34,576 nt of DNA from Geoalkalibacter sp. (GTDB lineage: Bacteria; Desulfobacterota; Desulfuromonadia; Desulfuromonadales; Geoalkalibacteraceae). A model generated the notes under the pieces. That model saw nothing but the letters and a program-made list of their open reading frames with translations, made no database searches and was not told the DNA's origin. Location of the stretch: positions 1 to 34,576 of the forward strand of contig NZ_JAUWAV010000042.1 in the NCBI RefSeq assembly GCF_030605225.1, written 5' to 3'. A program made the translations under genes and the position numbers. Below are positions 19,410-26,809 of this stretch, piece after piece. How positions within the stretch are numbered: the stretch's first letter is position 1; each line of letters starts with the position of its first letter.

Positions 19410-19439
19410 AGCCTAATCAAAGCGCCGCCAGCCTGTCAA
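19410..19439 (-). promoter_or_regulatory. Sigma-70 promoter for kdsB
   Basis: A perfect -35 TTGACA would need one change from the visible TTGACA (19439-19434, read on the minus strand as TTGACA), and the -10 TAGGCT (19415-19410) follows after 18 bases. The start of kdsB is about 35 bases downstream of the -10. Confidence 0.65.
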
Positions 19440-19470
19440 GCCTGCAAAACAGGGGAAATTCAGGGGATTT

Positions 19471-19761
19471 TCAGGATTTCTTCAGGTCGTGGCCGCAATG
19501 GCCGCAAAAGCGCCATTCCGCCTCGATGGGGGCTCCGCAACGACAGCGCGGCAATACCGGCGGACGCGGCGGGCGGGATTTAAGAAACAACAGCACCGCG
19601 AGGGCGATGCCGTTGCCCGCCAGCAGCAGCCCGCCCGGCAGGCTCAAGCGGGTGAGGTTTTCGAGGGTGCAGCGTCCCCAGCAGAACAGCCAGGTGTTGT
19701 AAGCGACCACCACGGCCAGCACCGGGACGGCCAGAATCAGCATGCCCGTCAGCCGTTTCAT
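19471..19761 (-). CDS. Small membrane protein with C-terminal zinc ribbon
   Basis: A 96-residue protein with two hydrophobic helices (about 5-23 and 40-61) and a C-terminal zinc-ribbon-like segment with RCRCG and FCGHCG (about 70-92). The helices are separated by a short loop with FCWGRC. The ATG at 19761 overlaps the stop of the preceding zinc-ribbon gene as ATGA, so the two are made together. I do not recognise a named family. It is the last gene of the metal-handling operon; a role in sensing or assembly is inferred only from context. Confidence 0.75.
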   Translation of the reverse strand: MKRLTGMLILAVPVLAVVVAYNTWLFCWGRCTLENLTRLSLPGGLLLAGNGIALAVLLFLKSRPPRPPVLPRCRCGAPIEAEWRFCGHCGHDLKKS

Positions 19762-20021
19762 GTCCCCCCCTGCTCGTCCGCGCTGCCGCAGTGGGGACAA
19801 AAACGCAGCAGCCGCGCCTTGAGACGCCCGCAGAAGGTGCAGCTGACCCGCAGCAATTGGGCGCAAGCCGGACACAGCAGCCAGTCGCGGCGCACCGCTT
19901 GGCCGCAGGCGCAGGAAACCCGAGCATCGCCATTCGCCAGGCGCGCCTGTTCGCGTTTTTCCATTTCTCCCAGAATCAAATAGGAGAAACCGGCCAGGGT
20001 GAGCAGAAACAACAGAACCAC
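19758..20021 (-). CDS. Small membrane-anchored double zinc-ribbon protein
   Basis: An 87-residue protein with one N-terminal transmembrane helix (about 1-18), a charged linker (EMEKREQAR) and two zinc-ribbon-like cysteine sets: CAC with CPAC, then CTFC with CPHC. That gives eight cysteines in about 45 residues. I chose the GTG at 20021 because AGGAAGGAAG lies six bases upstream and it begins 13 bases after the ATPase stop; a TTG farther upstream would overlap the ATPase gene. The positive linker after the helix suggests the ribbons are in the cytoplasm. No named family recognised. Confidence 0.7.
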   Translation of the reverse strand: MVLLFLLTLAGFSYLILGEMEKREQARLANGDARVSCACGQAVRRDWLLCPACAQLLRVSCTFCGRLKARLLRFCPHCGSADEQGGT

Positions 20022-20034
20022 GAAAACTTCCTTC

Positions 20035-20742
20035 CTAGGCCGCGCTCGAAGTCGCAACCCGCCGCAACATCTCGTCGGCCGTCACCATCCCGTCACGCAG
20101 TTGCACCATGCGATGGAAATAGCGGCGGTTTTCCTCGTTGTGCGTGACCATGACGATGGTCTGCCCATCATGATTGAGGCTGGTGAGCAGATCCATGATT
20201 TCCTCGCTGGTGGCGGTGTCGAGGCTGCCCGTCGGCTCGTCGGCCAGCAGCAGCGGCGGCTTGTTGACCAGGGCGCGCGCCACGGCGACGCGTTCCTGCT
20301 CGCCGCCCGAGAGCTGCGAGGGCAGATGCGCGGCGCGCCCCGCCAATCCTACCCGCTCCAGTACCTCGAGGGCCTGGGCGCGTTTTTGCGCGGCGGCCAT
20401 CTTTTTCACCGCCAGGGGCAGCATGACATTCTCCAACGCAGTCAAATAGGGAATCAGATTGAAGGACTGAAAGACGAACCCCAGATATTCACGCCGGAAA
20501 TCCGCCAGCTTCTCTCCGGAGAGGGCGTAGAGGTCGATGCCGTCGACAATCACCTTGCCGACGCTGGGATGAGCCAGGCCGCCAAGGATGCTGAGAAAAG
20601 TGCTCTTCCCCGAGCCCGACTGGCCCATGACGCCGAGAAAGGTGCCCTCCTCCACGCGCAGATCCACGCCGCGCAGAGCCTCGACACGATCGGCATCGCT
20701 TTCGTAGATTTTGGTCAAACCGCTGATTTCGATGAATGACAT
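20035..20742 (-). CDS. ABC transporter ATP-binding protein, LolD/MacB type
   Basis: The 235-residue protein has Walker [10 protein letters not shown] at 40-48, the Q-loop [16 protein letters not shown], the signature [15 protein letters not shown] at 144-158, Walker B LLLADEP at 165-171 and the switch His201. The Q-loop and the sequence after it are typical of the LolD/MacB/FtsE class, which works with FtsX-like permeases and moves or extracts molecules by mechanotransmission without a substrate channel. Its partner should be the permease at 20919-22076. The ATG has AAAGGACAGG upstream. A 176-base gap with an inverted repeat separates it from the permease gene. Confidence 0.9.
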   Translation of the reverse strand: MSFIEISGLTKIYESDADRVEALRGVDLRVEEGTFLGVMGQSGSGKSTFLSILGGLAHPSVGKVIVDGIDLYALSGEKLADFRREYLGFVFQSFNLIPYLTALENVMLPLAVKKMAAAQKRAQALEVLERVGLAGRAAHLPSQLSGGEQERVAVARALVNKPPLLLADEPTGSLDTATSEEIMDLLTSLNHDGQTIVMVTHNEENRRYFHRMVQLRDGMVTADEMLRRVATSSAA

Positions 20743-20793
20743 GAATGCCTGTCCTTTGTCATGAGTCCTTTGCTGGACCCAAAAAAACTGAAT

Positions 20794-20893
20794 GGGACGC
20801 AGATTTTCAGGATGAACGCAGATTAAGATCTAAACCTTAGGGTTTTCGCCCTATCCGCTCTGATCCGCTTTGATCAGATTTGATCTGCGTCCC
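20794..20893. repeat. Intergenic inverted repeat with small central hairpin
   Basis: Arms GGGACGCAGAT (20794-20804) and ATCTGCGTCCC (20883-20893) are exact complements. Inside are a second copy of ACGCAGATT (20816-20824), a TAGGG/CCCTA hairpin (20838-20853) and the near-repeats TGATCCGCTTTGATC and AGATTTGATC. The element occupies most of the gap between the permease and ATPase genes. It looks like a small non-coding repeat of the REP/MITE type. Other copies cannot be checked here. Confidence 0.55.
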
Positions 20894-20918
20894 CTGGCCC
20901 TGCTTTGCTCTTGGCCAT

Positions 20919-22076
20919 TTACAGAGCCCGCAGTGCTTCCGTGGGGTCCATGCGGCTGGCGTGCAGGGCCGGATAGAGCGAGGCCAGCGCGCCCACCACC
21001 ACCGCGAGCAGGATCGAGCCGCCCATGAGCAGGGCGCTCCACTCGAAATGGGGGTGCTCGGTGGCAAGAAACGGCAACAGCGCTTGGGTCGCGCCGATCC
21101 CCGAGAGATAGCCGAGTATGCCTGCCACCAGGCTCACGACAAAGGCTTCGAACAAAATCAGGCCGACCACGTGGCCGCGGCGAAAGCCCAGGGCGCGAAA
21201 AATGCCGATTTCGCGGGTGCGCTCGTTGACCGAGCCCATCATGGTGACGAACACCACCAGGGCGCCGATGAACACCACCACCCCGGCCACGCTCAGAGAC
21301 AGCAGCCGAAACTGATCCAGCGCATGCATGCGGCTCTTGACCACCTGCTGCATGGCGATGACGCGGGCATAAGGCAGCACCTGGGTGATCTGCTCGACGA
21401 TCTCCTCCACCGGGCAATCGGCGCACAGGGCGGCCACTTCCACCAGGGAGATGTTGTCCTGCTTGCCGAGCAGCTGCTGCGCCGGCCCCAGGGAGCCGAT
21501 AAGCATGCGATCGTCCTGCGCGCCGGTGGGCTGCAGCAGACCCACGATGGTAAAGGCGCGGCCGTCGATCTCAATCTGCTCGCCCATGTTCAGGCCCAGG
21601 GCGGCGGCTACCTCGCTGCCCGCCACCAGTTCGTCGTCGGCGGCCAGGGGACGACCGTCGATGACCCACCAGCGCTTCAGGTGAAATTCCACCTCGCGAT
21701 CCACGCCCATGAGCACCACGCGCTGCTCGCCGACCCGCACCGCACCCAGGACCTTGGGCGCCACCGCGGCGATGTTGCGTCGCTCGGGGATGGTGCGGAT
21801 CAGGGGCAGATCCGCCTCGCGGATCGGTTCGTACTGCATGGCCACATCGCCCAGGGTGATGCCGCCGTAGGAAATTGACAGATCGTCGCTGCGAGGGGTA
21901 ATTAGGATGTTGGCGCCGAACTGGTCGAGCTTGTGCTCGGTTTCCATGGTCAGGGCCTCGGTGAGGGACACCAGGGTCACGACCGTGGCGATGCCCACCA
22001 GCAACCCGATCACCAGAAAAGCCATGCGCGCCTTGCGCCGGCGCAGATTATTCAGAGCAATGGTTTTTAAGGTCAT
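20919..22076 (-). CDS. ABC transporter permease, MacB/FtsX type
   Basis: The 385-residue protein has the MacB layout: one N-terminal transmembrane helix (about 18-38), a large periplasmic domain (about 40-250), then three helices (about 255-285, 305-335, 350-375). The FtsX-type domain includes SVNERTREIGIFRALGFRRGH near 285-305 and ends ASRMDPTEALRAL. The periplasmic domain carries a pair of cysteines, CADC at 218-221, which could bind metal or form a disulfide. It follows the DUF2318 gene by 12 bases. Similar permeases occur beside DUF2318 proteins in iron-uptake loci, so I infer a metal-related substrate. Confidence 0.88.
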   Translation of the reverse strand: MTLKTIALNNLRRRKARMAFLVIGLLVGIATVVTLVSLTEALTMETEHKLDQFGANILITPRSDDLSISYGGITLGDVAMQYEPIREADLPLIRTIPERRNIAAVAPKVLGAVRVGEQRVVLMGVDREVEFHLKRWWVIDGRPLAADDELVAGSEVAAALGLNMGEQIEIDGRAFTIVGLLQPTGAQDDRMLIGSLGPAQQLLGKQDNISLVEVAALCADCPVEEIVEQITQVLPYARVIAMQQVVKSRMHALDQFRLLSLSVAGVVVFIGALVVFVTMMGSVNERTREIGIFRALGFRRGHVVGLILFEAFVVSLVAGILGYLSGIGATQALLPFLATEHPHFEWSALLMGGSILLAVVVGALASLYPALHASRMDPTEALRAL

Positions 22077-22088
22077 GGATGCACCAAC

Positions 22089-22604
22089 TTAGCGGGCCGC
22101 GGCGGCAAAATACCAGGAACCGGTTTTCAGGGCGGCCTCGCTGATCAGAACCTGGCCGTCCCGCACCACGCGCTCGAGGGGCGCGGGATTGCAGCCACCC
22201 TTCACCTCGTTGATCTGCAGTGAGGCGAAGCGCTGGTCACAGGCGTTGCACACCATCTGATCGCCTTCCTGACGATAGCCTTTTTTGTCGCGGTAGCAGA
22301 CATCGCAGGTATCGAAGGCGGCGCGGATCACGCCGTCGCTGCTCTTGAGCACGAAGAAATTGATGGTGGTCGCCCCGTCGCGATAGCTGAAAAAATGCGC
22401 TTGGCCGTCACCGACCTGGGAAACGGGAATGGCGACGACTCCATTTTTCGCGGTGACGGCCGGATAGCCCCCCTGCCCGCCCAGCAGAGCCCAGGCTGCA
22501 ACGGCGACCACCGCGACCAGAACCACGGCGGCCGCCAGAATCACCGGGCGCCTGCTGCCGCTCTGATTTTCAAACTGGGCTTTCTTCTCCTGACGCTCGG
22601 TCAT
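22089..22604 (-). CDS. Membrane-anchored DUF2318 protein (Fls/Cj1660-like)
   Basis: A 171-residue protein with a cytoplasmic N-terminus, one transmembrane helix (about 20-42) and a periplasmic DUF2318 domain. Conserved cysteines are visible: CDVC at 100-103, CNAC at 119-122 and GGCNP with Cys138. This set is expected to bind metal, possibly an Fe-S centre, as proposed for related proteins. In Campylobacter (Cj1660) and in fetMP-fls loci such proteins help periplasmic iron uptake, which is known from the family and not from this sequence. The ATG has AGGAG eight bases upstream. It lies 55 bases after the HMA/SurA-like gene. Confidence 0.87.
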   Translation of the reverse strand: MTERQEKKAQFENQSGSRRPVILAAAVVLVAVVAVAAWALLGGQGGYPAVTAKNGVVAIPVSQVGDGQAHFFSYRDGATTINFFVLKSSDGVIRAAFDTCDVCYRDKKGYRQEGDQMVCNACDQRFASLQINEVKGGCNPAPLERVVRDGQVLISEAALKTGSWYFAAAAR

Positions 22605-22659
22605 ACTTCAAACTCCTGTCGATATGGGGTGAACAAACCTGATTTCCTGGGGTAGCGCC

Positions 22660-23502
22660 TCAGCAACAGCCGCCGCAGCCGCCCTTGGCGCCCAGACGCG
22701 CCTTGAGTCCGGCATCGAAAACGCTCACGGGCAACCGGGCGGCGATTTCCTGCAGGCGGCGCTCGACGCGCTGCTGACGCAGGCGCCCATCCGTTTCGCC
22801 GTTGACGACATTGTGCTCAAGGTGCCGACTGATGGTGAGATCGTCCTGCAGGCGCTGCACATAGGTCTCCAGGCTGCCGAAGCGCGCGACGACCATGGCA
22901 TCGAAACCGGACATGGCCTGGCGCATGCGATCCAGTTCCTGGCGCGCCTCGCTCTCATCCACCCGCACCTGGTGGTTTGCGGCATCATGCAGCAGCAGTT
23001 CGCGCTGCACCAGTTCCTGCCAGGCCCAGAGATCGGCTCCGGCCGGCAGCAGTCCGTTGGGATAACCGGCGGCCAGACGTCCAAGCTGCGCGGAAAACTC
23101 CTCGCGCGTCACCAACCGCTCGCCGATCCGCCCGACATAGAGCTGCGCCAGTTCCTTGTGGGCCACCTCCTGCGCCGCAAGCTGCGCGCGATCGACCACC
23201 GCGAGCAACTGCGCCGGATAGCCGGCGGCGGTGATCGCGTCGGCAATCCGACCGGCATCGAGCCTTGCGGGATCAAAGGCCACCCGGCTGCCGCCCGCAG
23301 CCACATCGACATCGACCGTCGTGACGCCCGGCAGGGCGCTTGCGGCCTTCTGCACTCGCGCGATGCAGGCACCACAGGTCAGGTTGGCCACCTTGAGTTC
23401 GGCAAAAGCCGACGCTTGCGGCTCGCGTTGCCCGAAAATCGTGCTTCCCACGGCGACCGCCGTCACAAGAATCAAAGCCGAAACGATCATGCGCGACTTC
23501 AT
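22660..23502 (-). CDS. Secreted HMA metal-binding / SurA-like fusion protein
   Basis: A 280-residue protein with an N-terminal signal or anchor helix (about 5-23), then a heavy-metal-associated domain (about 34-100) with LTCGACIARV (Cys43 and Cys46), GVTTVDVDV and ITAAGYPA. The rest (about 105-265) is helical, charged and resembles the N-terminal domain of SurA/PpiC-type chaperones (EELVTREEFSAQL-like and ELVQRELLLHDA segments), but no peptidyl-prolyl isomerase domain follows. It ends KGGCGGCC with Cys276, 279 and 280, a likely metal-binding tail. The ATG has AAAGG upstream. It is the first gene of the operon with DUF2318, permease and ATPase. Function is inferred as periplasmic metal capture or delivery. 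Confidence 0.83.
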   Translation of the reverse strand: MKSRMIVSALILVTAVAVGSTIFGQREPQASAFAELKVANLTCGACIARVQKAASALPGVTTVDVDVAAGGSRVAFDPARLDAGRIADAITAAGYPAQLLAVVDRAQLAAQEVAHKELAQLYVGRIGERLVTREEFSAQLGRLAAGYPNGLLPAGADLWAWQELVQRELLLHDAANHQVRVDESEARQELDRMRQAMSGFDAMVVARFGSLETYVQRLQDDLTISRHLEHNVVNGETDGRLRQQRVERRLQEIAARLPVSVFDAGLKARLGAKGGCGGCC

Positions 23503-23706
23503 GCACCAGACACCTTTCTTTGCGACGAGAAGGATAAGGGTTGTTCACGGCGGACCTGTTTTCAACAACACACGCCGGACCGCGCGGAACTATTCCTATC
23601 AGTTTTCGTGCCAACCCGGAAAAACCACCGCAAGACACGAAAAACACAAGGATCATAAGCTACGCGAACGAATCGACCGCGCGGGGAATCTGTAGAAAAT
23701 CCTGGG

Positions 23707-23732
23707 GTTGTTGTGGAATATTCTTCAACAAC
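23707..23732. promoter_or_regulatory. 26-bp near-palindrome, possible operator
   Basis: The arms GTTGTTG (23707-23713) and CAACAAC (23726-23732) flank a central GAATATTC (23716-23723) with two-base gaps on each side; 22 of 26 positions are symmetric. The minus-strand stretch GTTGTTGAA occurs again at 23560-23568, closer to the HMA gene. A dimeric regulator could bind such sites, but none is encoded nearby. Confidence 0.45.
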
Positions 23733-23774
23733 ACGGGCGGGGGACATCTGATCCGGAAAGGATGGGGAGGCAAG

Positions 23775-23800
23775 GGAGCCGGCAGTGATCCGCCGGCTCC
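23775..23800 (-). terminator. Hairpin after the DUF2059 gene
   Basis: GGAGCCGGC (23775-23783) and GCCGGCTCC (23792-23800) form a perfect 9-bp stem, 12 bases past the minus-strand DUF2059 stop. The minus-strand tail is CTTGCC with no T-run, so termination is likely but not textbook. Confidence 0.45.
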
Positions 23801-23812
23801 TGAAAATCTTTC

Positions 23813-24316
23813 TTAGTGCTTTTCCTCGGCGGCGGATTCTTCTTCAAAGAAATCCTCGAGAATCTCCTGCATGCGCGGCAGGGCCTTCTGGGCGCGCCGC
23901 TGACCGACCTGCATGGATTTTTCCATGAGCTGCGGCATTTTTGCATTGATGCTGCGCCCCGCCTCGCTGCGGCTGAATTCGAGCAGGGCTTGCAGTTCCT
24001 CGGGAGTGAACACCTGGGTGTAGACCTCCACGTATTCATCCTTCATGCTCTCCCAGCTCATCTCCTCGCCCAGCACCGCCAGCAATTGCTCCTGCAATTG
24101 CTTGGCGTCCTCGGCGCGCTCCGCCGGCAACTCAAGACTCTGCAACTGGGAAATCTGGATCTGCTTGATCTGCTCGAAGAGGCGCTCCACATTCTGCTGC
24201 ACGTTGTTGATGGCGAGCAGTTCCGCGGCCAGAGCGCGCGGATCGGGCTGGGACTGGGCGCCGGCCAGGCTCGCACCGAACAGGACAACCAAGGCAAAAG
24301 CAATGACGTTCTTCAT
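23813..24316 (-). CDS. Secreted DUF2059 protein
   Basis: A 167-residue protein with a signal peptide (MKNVIAFALVVLFGASLAGA) cleaved near residue 20, then an all-helical DUF2059 domain with many Gln/Glu and the conserved segment YTQVFTPEELQALLEFSRSEAG near residues 100-120, and an acidic C-terminus. The role of DUF2059 is unknown. The ATG at 24316 has AAGGGAGTGG upstream. It is a single gene between two longer gaps, not clearly tied to the metal operon. Confidence 0.85.
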   Translation of the reverse strand: MKNVIAFALVVLFGASLAGAQSQPDPRALAAELLAINNVQQNVERLFEQIKQIQISQLQSLELPAERAEDAKQLQEQLLAVLGEEMSWESMKDEYVEVYTQVFTPEELQALLEFSRSEAGRSINAKMPQLMEKSMQVGQRRAQKALPRMQEILEDFFEEESAAEEKH

Positions 24317-24462
24317 GAACCACTCCCTTGCGGACACGGGATGAAACGCCGAGCGCCTCCGCCGCAAACAGACGCCCGGCCCAAAAGCCGTAAAAGATTT
24401 TGCATTCTAAGGCCAGGCGCGATTTTTTTCCATCGCAAAGAAATGACCGCATTCAGTTCAGT

Positions 24463-25647
24463 TCAGAGCCTGCCCTTGCCTGCGGACACAGACGTTGATG
24501 TACCTGTCCGCGCGTCGGGAATCAACAACAAACCACCCAGACAGACCGCCCCGGCGGCGATGAGCAGCGCCGGATCGAAACTGCCGGTGCGTGCGGCGAT
24601 CATCCCGGCGAGCGACGGGCCGATGATCTGGCCGATGCCGTAAATACCGGTCATCAGACCGATGACGCGGCCGCGCGCAGCGGGCAGCATCGCGCCTCCC
24701 GCGGCGAGCGAGAGCCCGACAATGCCCATAAAGGTGCCGCCGAACAAAATGGCGCCGACGATCACCCCCGCCGGTTGGGGAAAAAACACTGGCAAGGCAA
24801 TGCCGCAGGCTTGCAGGAGATGGGCGAGAATCAGCGGACGCAAAATGCCATGGCGACGGGCGGCCAGGGACCAGAGAAAGGCCGAGGGGATAGCGGCGCA
24901 GCCGGCCAGAATCCACACACTGGCAGCGCCCGCCGAATCAAAGGTGGTGCGCGCGGCGGCAACCAGAAAGGTGCCGGTGATGATGTAGCCAAAACCTTCC
25001 AGGCCGTAGGCGGCGACCAGCCGCACGAAACGGCCATGGCGCGGCAGCCGCGTCTCCGCGCTCTTCCCAAGGGGCGTCTTCTGCCCTGCGGCTGGGCGCA
25101 ACAGCCAAAAGGCGCCCGCCGCGAGCAGGGCACTGAGCAACCCCAGGACGAGCCACGAGCCCGCAGCGTCAAACTGCTCGACCAGCGGCACGCTCAGCAG
25201 CCCCGAAAGCACGATGCCAAAGCCCACGCCCGCGTAAAACAGTCCAGCCAGACCCTCGCGTCCCTCGCGCGCCAGTGCCGTCAGCACCGCTCCCGAGGCG
25301 GCCACGAAACAAAAGGCGCTGGCCAGCCCGGAGAGCAGGCGCGCACCGGCCAGCAGAGGAAAAAACAGGGAAATACCGGCGCCGGCCGTGGTCAAAGCGG
25401 AGAGCACCAGCCCCAACGCCAGCAGATGTCTTTCCCCCAGGACCCGACACAGGGTCGCGGCGAGAAACGCCCCGACCAGATAGCCCAGATAGTTGAGAGA
25501 AGCCAGCATCCCCGCCTCTTCGGCGCCGAAACCGTATTGCATCATCATCGGCGGCAGCAGGGGCGTATAGGCGAAACGACCGATCCCCATGGCCAACAAA
25601 AGCACCAGGAAGCCGCCCGCCAGAAGGGCGTGAATGTTTTGTCTCAT
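24463..25647 (-). CDS. MFS transporter, YbfB/YjiJ family
   Basis: The 394-residue protein has about 12 hydrophobic helices and the YbfB/YjiJ marks GIGRFAYTPLLPPMM at residues 21-35 and ASLNYLGYLVGAFLAA near 49-64. The substrate is unknown. It lies 33 bases after the small unknown protein gene, so it may share a transcript with it. Confidence 0.88.
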   Translation of the reverse strand: MRQNIHALLAGGFLVLLLAMGIGRFAYTPLLPPMMMQYGFGAEEAGMLASLNYLGYLVGAFLAATLCRVLGERHLLALGLVLSALTTAGAGISLFFPLLAGARLLSGLASAFCFVAASGAVLTALAREGREGLAGLFYAGVGFGIVLSGLLSVPLVEQFDAAGSWLVLGLLSALLAAGAFWLLRPAAGQKTPLGKSAETRLPRHGRFVRLVAAYGLEGFGYIITGTFLVAAARTTFDSAGAASVWILAGCAAIPSAFLWSLAARRHGILRPLILAHLLQACGIALPVFFPQPAGVIVGAILFGGTFMGIVGLSLAAGGAMLPAARGRVIGLMTGIYGIGQIIGPSLAGMIAARTGSFDPALLIAAGAVCLGGLLLIPDARTGTSTSVSAGKGRL

Positions 25648-25680
25648 GGATGAAAACCGAACGGTTGGAAAGGTTGAGAA

Positions 25681-25920
25681 TCAGGCGTGACCGCAGTTGT
25701 CCAGTAACCCCGCCTCGCACAGCCAGCGACGGATTCCGGGCAATTCTCCGCGAAAATCGGCCAGCATGCGCTGGGCCTCCGGATCCGAGAACTCCTCCTT
25801 GAGATCCACATTGCTGATCAGATCCTCGGCCAGCATGGCGCGGAACAAGGCTTCGGCATCTTCCGGGGATTTTCCCGAAGCTTCGACGAGGATTTGGAGA
25901 ATGATGTCGCGGCGGGTCAT
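25681..25920 (-). CDS. Small conserved-looking protein of unknown function
   Basis: A 79-residue acidic, soluble, helical protein with the pattern ILVEASGKSPEDAEALFRAML and a Cys-containing end, LCEAGLLDNCGHA. No family is recognised. The ATG at 25920 has only a weak Shine-Dalgarno site; the same frame is open upstream for another 48 codons, which overlap the methyltransferase gene, so the true start is uncertain. It lies between the methyltransferase and the MFS gene on the same strand. Confidence 0.6.
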   Translation of the reverse strand: MTRRDIILQILVEASGKSPEDAEALFRAMLAEDLISNVDLKEEFSDPEAQRMLADFRGELPGIRRWLCEAGLLDNCGHA

Positions 25921-26024
25921 GGAAATGAGGACATCCTCGGATTTGAGAGCGACAAATTTAGAACGATTTTTTATAAATCTGCCAGATTTCCTCGCATGTG
26001 CAAGCGGCGCCCCAAACACCGCCG

Positions 26025-26774
26025 TCAATTCACCTTTCCCACCCGCAGGGCCAGAGGCCAGCACACCCTGCGTATCGCCGGAACACCCCAGGCTCGGGAA
26101 AGTTCCTCGGCGACCGCCGGGAGCGGATCGATGCCGGTGCGCCGGCGGTATTCCTTGACCGCGGACCAGGTGGACAGGTAGCCGGTCAGGCGCGACAGAT
26201 CCCAGGATTCAACCAGTTCAAAAGCGGGAGCATTTATTTCCGGGAAGGGAAAAGGCAGGGACTGGTAGCCGCTGTCCACATGGCGCCGTTCCGGGGGCCA
26301 ATATTCGGCCAGGGTCTCATGGTAAAACGTCCCGATCACTTCGTCCACCGCGCCACCCAATTCAATGAGGCCGTAGGTGAAGGCGGCAAAAATTCCCCCC
26401 TTCGCGCGCACCACGCGGCGCATCTCCGGGTAGAAACGCTCGAAGTCAAACCAGTGGAGGGCCTGCCCCGCCACCGCCAGGTCGATGCTGCCATCGGCAA
26501 GGCCGGTGGCTTCGGCCGGTGCGACGAGGTATGTGAGATTCTCCCGGGGCATGGCGTTGAGAATCTGCTCGCGACTCGGATCGACGGCAAAAACCTTCTT
26601 GAAATGCGGCGCGAGGAGCACCGCCGCCTGCCCGTTGCCGCACCCGCAATCGAGCGCCGCCTCGCGCGCCGGGGCGATCCGCGCCAGCCACTCGAACAAT
26701 GCAGCGGGATAGGTCGGACGGAAAACGCGATACTGGTCAGCGGTCGCGGAAAAATGATCCTTGAAGGAACTCAT
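26025..26774 (-). CDS. Class I SAM-dependent methyltransferase
   Basis: The 249-residue protein has the SAM-binding motif I DCGCGNGQAA near residue 43, the acidic AVDPS of motif II, and LAVAGQALHWFD near residue 100, typical of the UbiE/trans-aconitate methyltransferase group. The start FKDHFSATADQYRVFRPTYP is a common N-terminus in that group. The acceptor is unknown. The ATG has GAGGAGAG upstream. Confidence 0.85.
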   Translation of the reverse strand: MSSFKDHFSATADQYRVFRPTYPAALFEWLARIAPAREAALDCGCGNGQAAVLLAPHFKKVFAVDPSREQILNAMPRENLTYLVAPAEATGLADGSIDLAVAGQALHWFDFERFYPEMRRVVRAKGGIFAAFTYGLIELGGAVDEVIGTFYHETLAEYWPPERRHVDSGYQSLPFPFPEINAPAFELVESWDLSRLTGYLSTWSAVKEYRRRTGIDPLPAVAEELSRAWGVPAIRRVCWPLALRVGKVN

Positions 26775-26809
26775 GCTCTCCTCTTGAAAAAAAGGGTTCG
26801 TCCCGGGGT

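Larger units (their letters stand above)
23503..23812. other. 310-base intergenic region before the metal-handling operon
   Basis: No gene is visible on either strand. It holds a 26-bp near-palindrome (23707-23732), a second interrupted GTTGTT/AACAAC pair (23540-23568), a short CACGAAAAACACAAGG repeat-like stretch and a 9-bp hairpin (23775-23800) after the DUF2059 gene. The operon promoter should be here, but no good -35/-10 pair was found. Confidence 0.6.

Noticed and set aside
23594-23614. Sigma-54-like TTGGCACG on the minus strand upstream of the HMA gene
   Set aside because: The -24 element is good, but the -12 position reads CTGAT, so the needed GC dinucleotide is GA. Functional sites rarely lose it, so I did not call a promoter.
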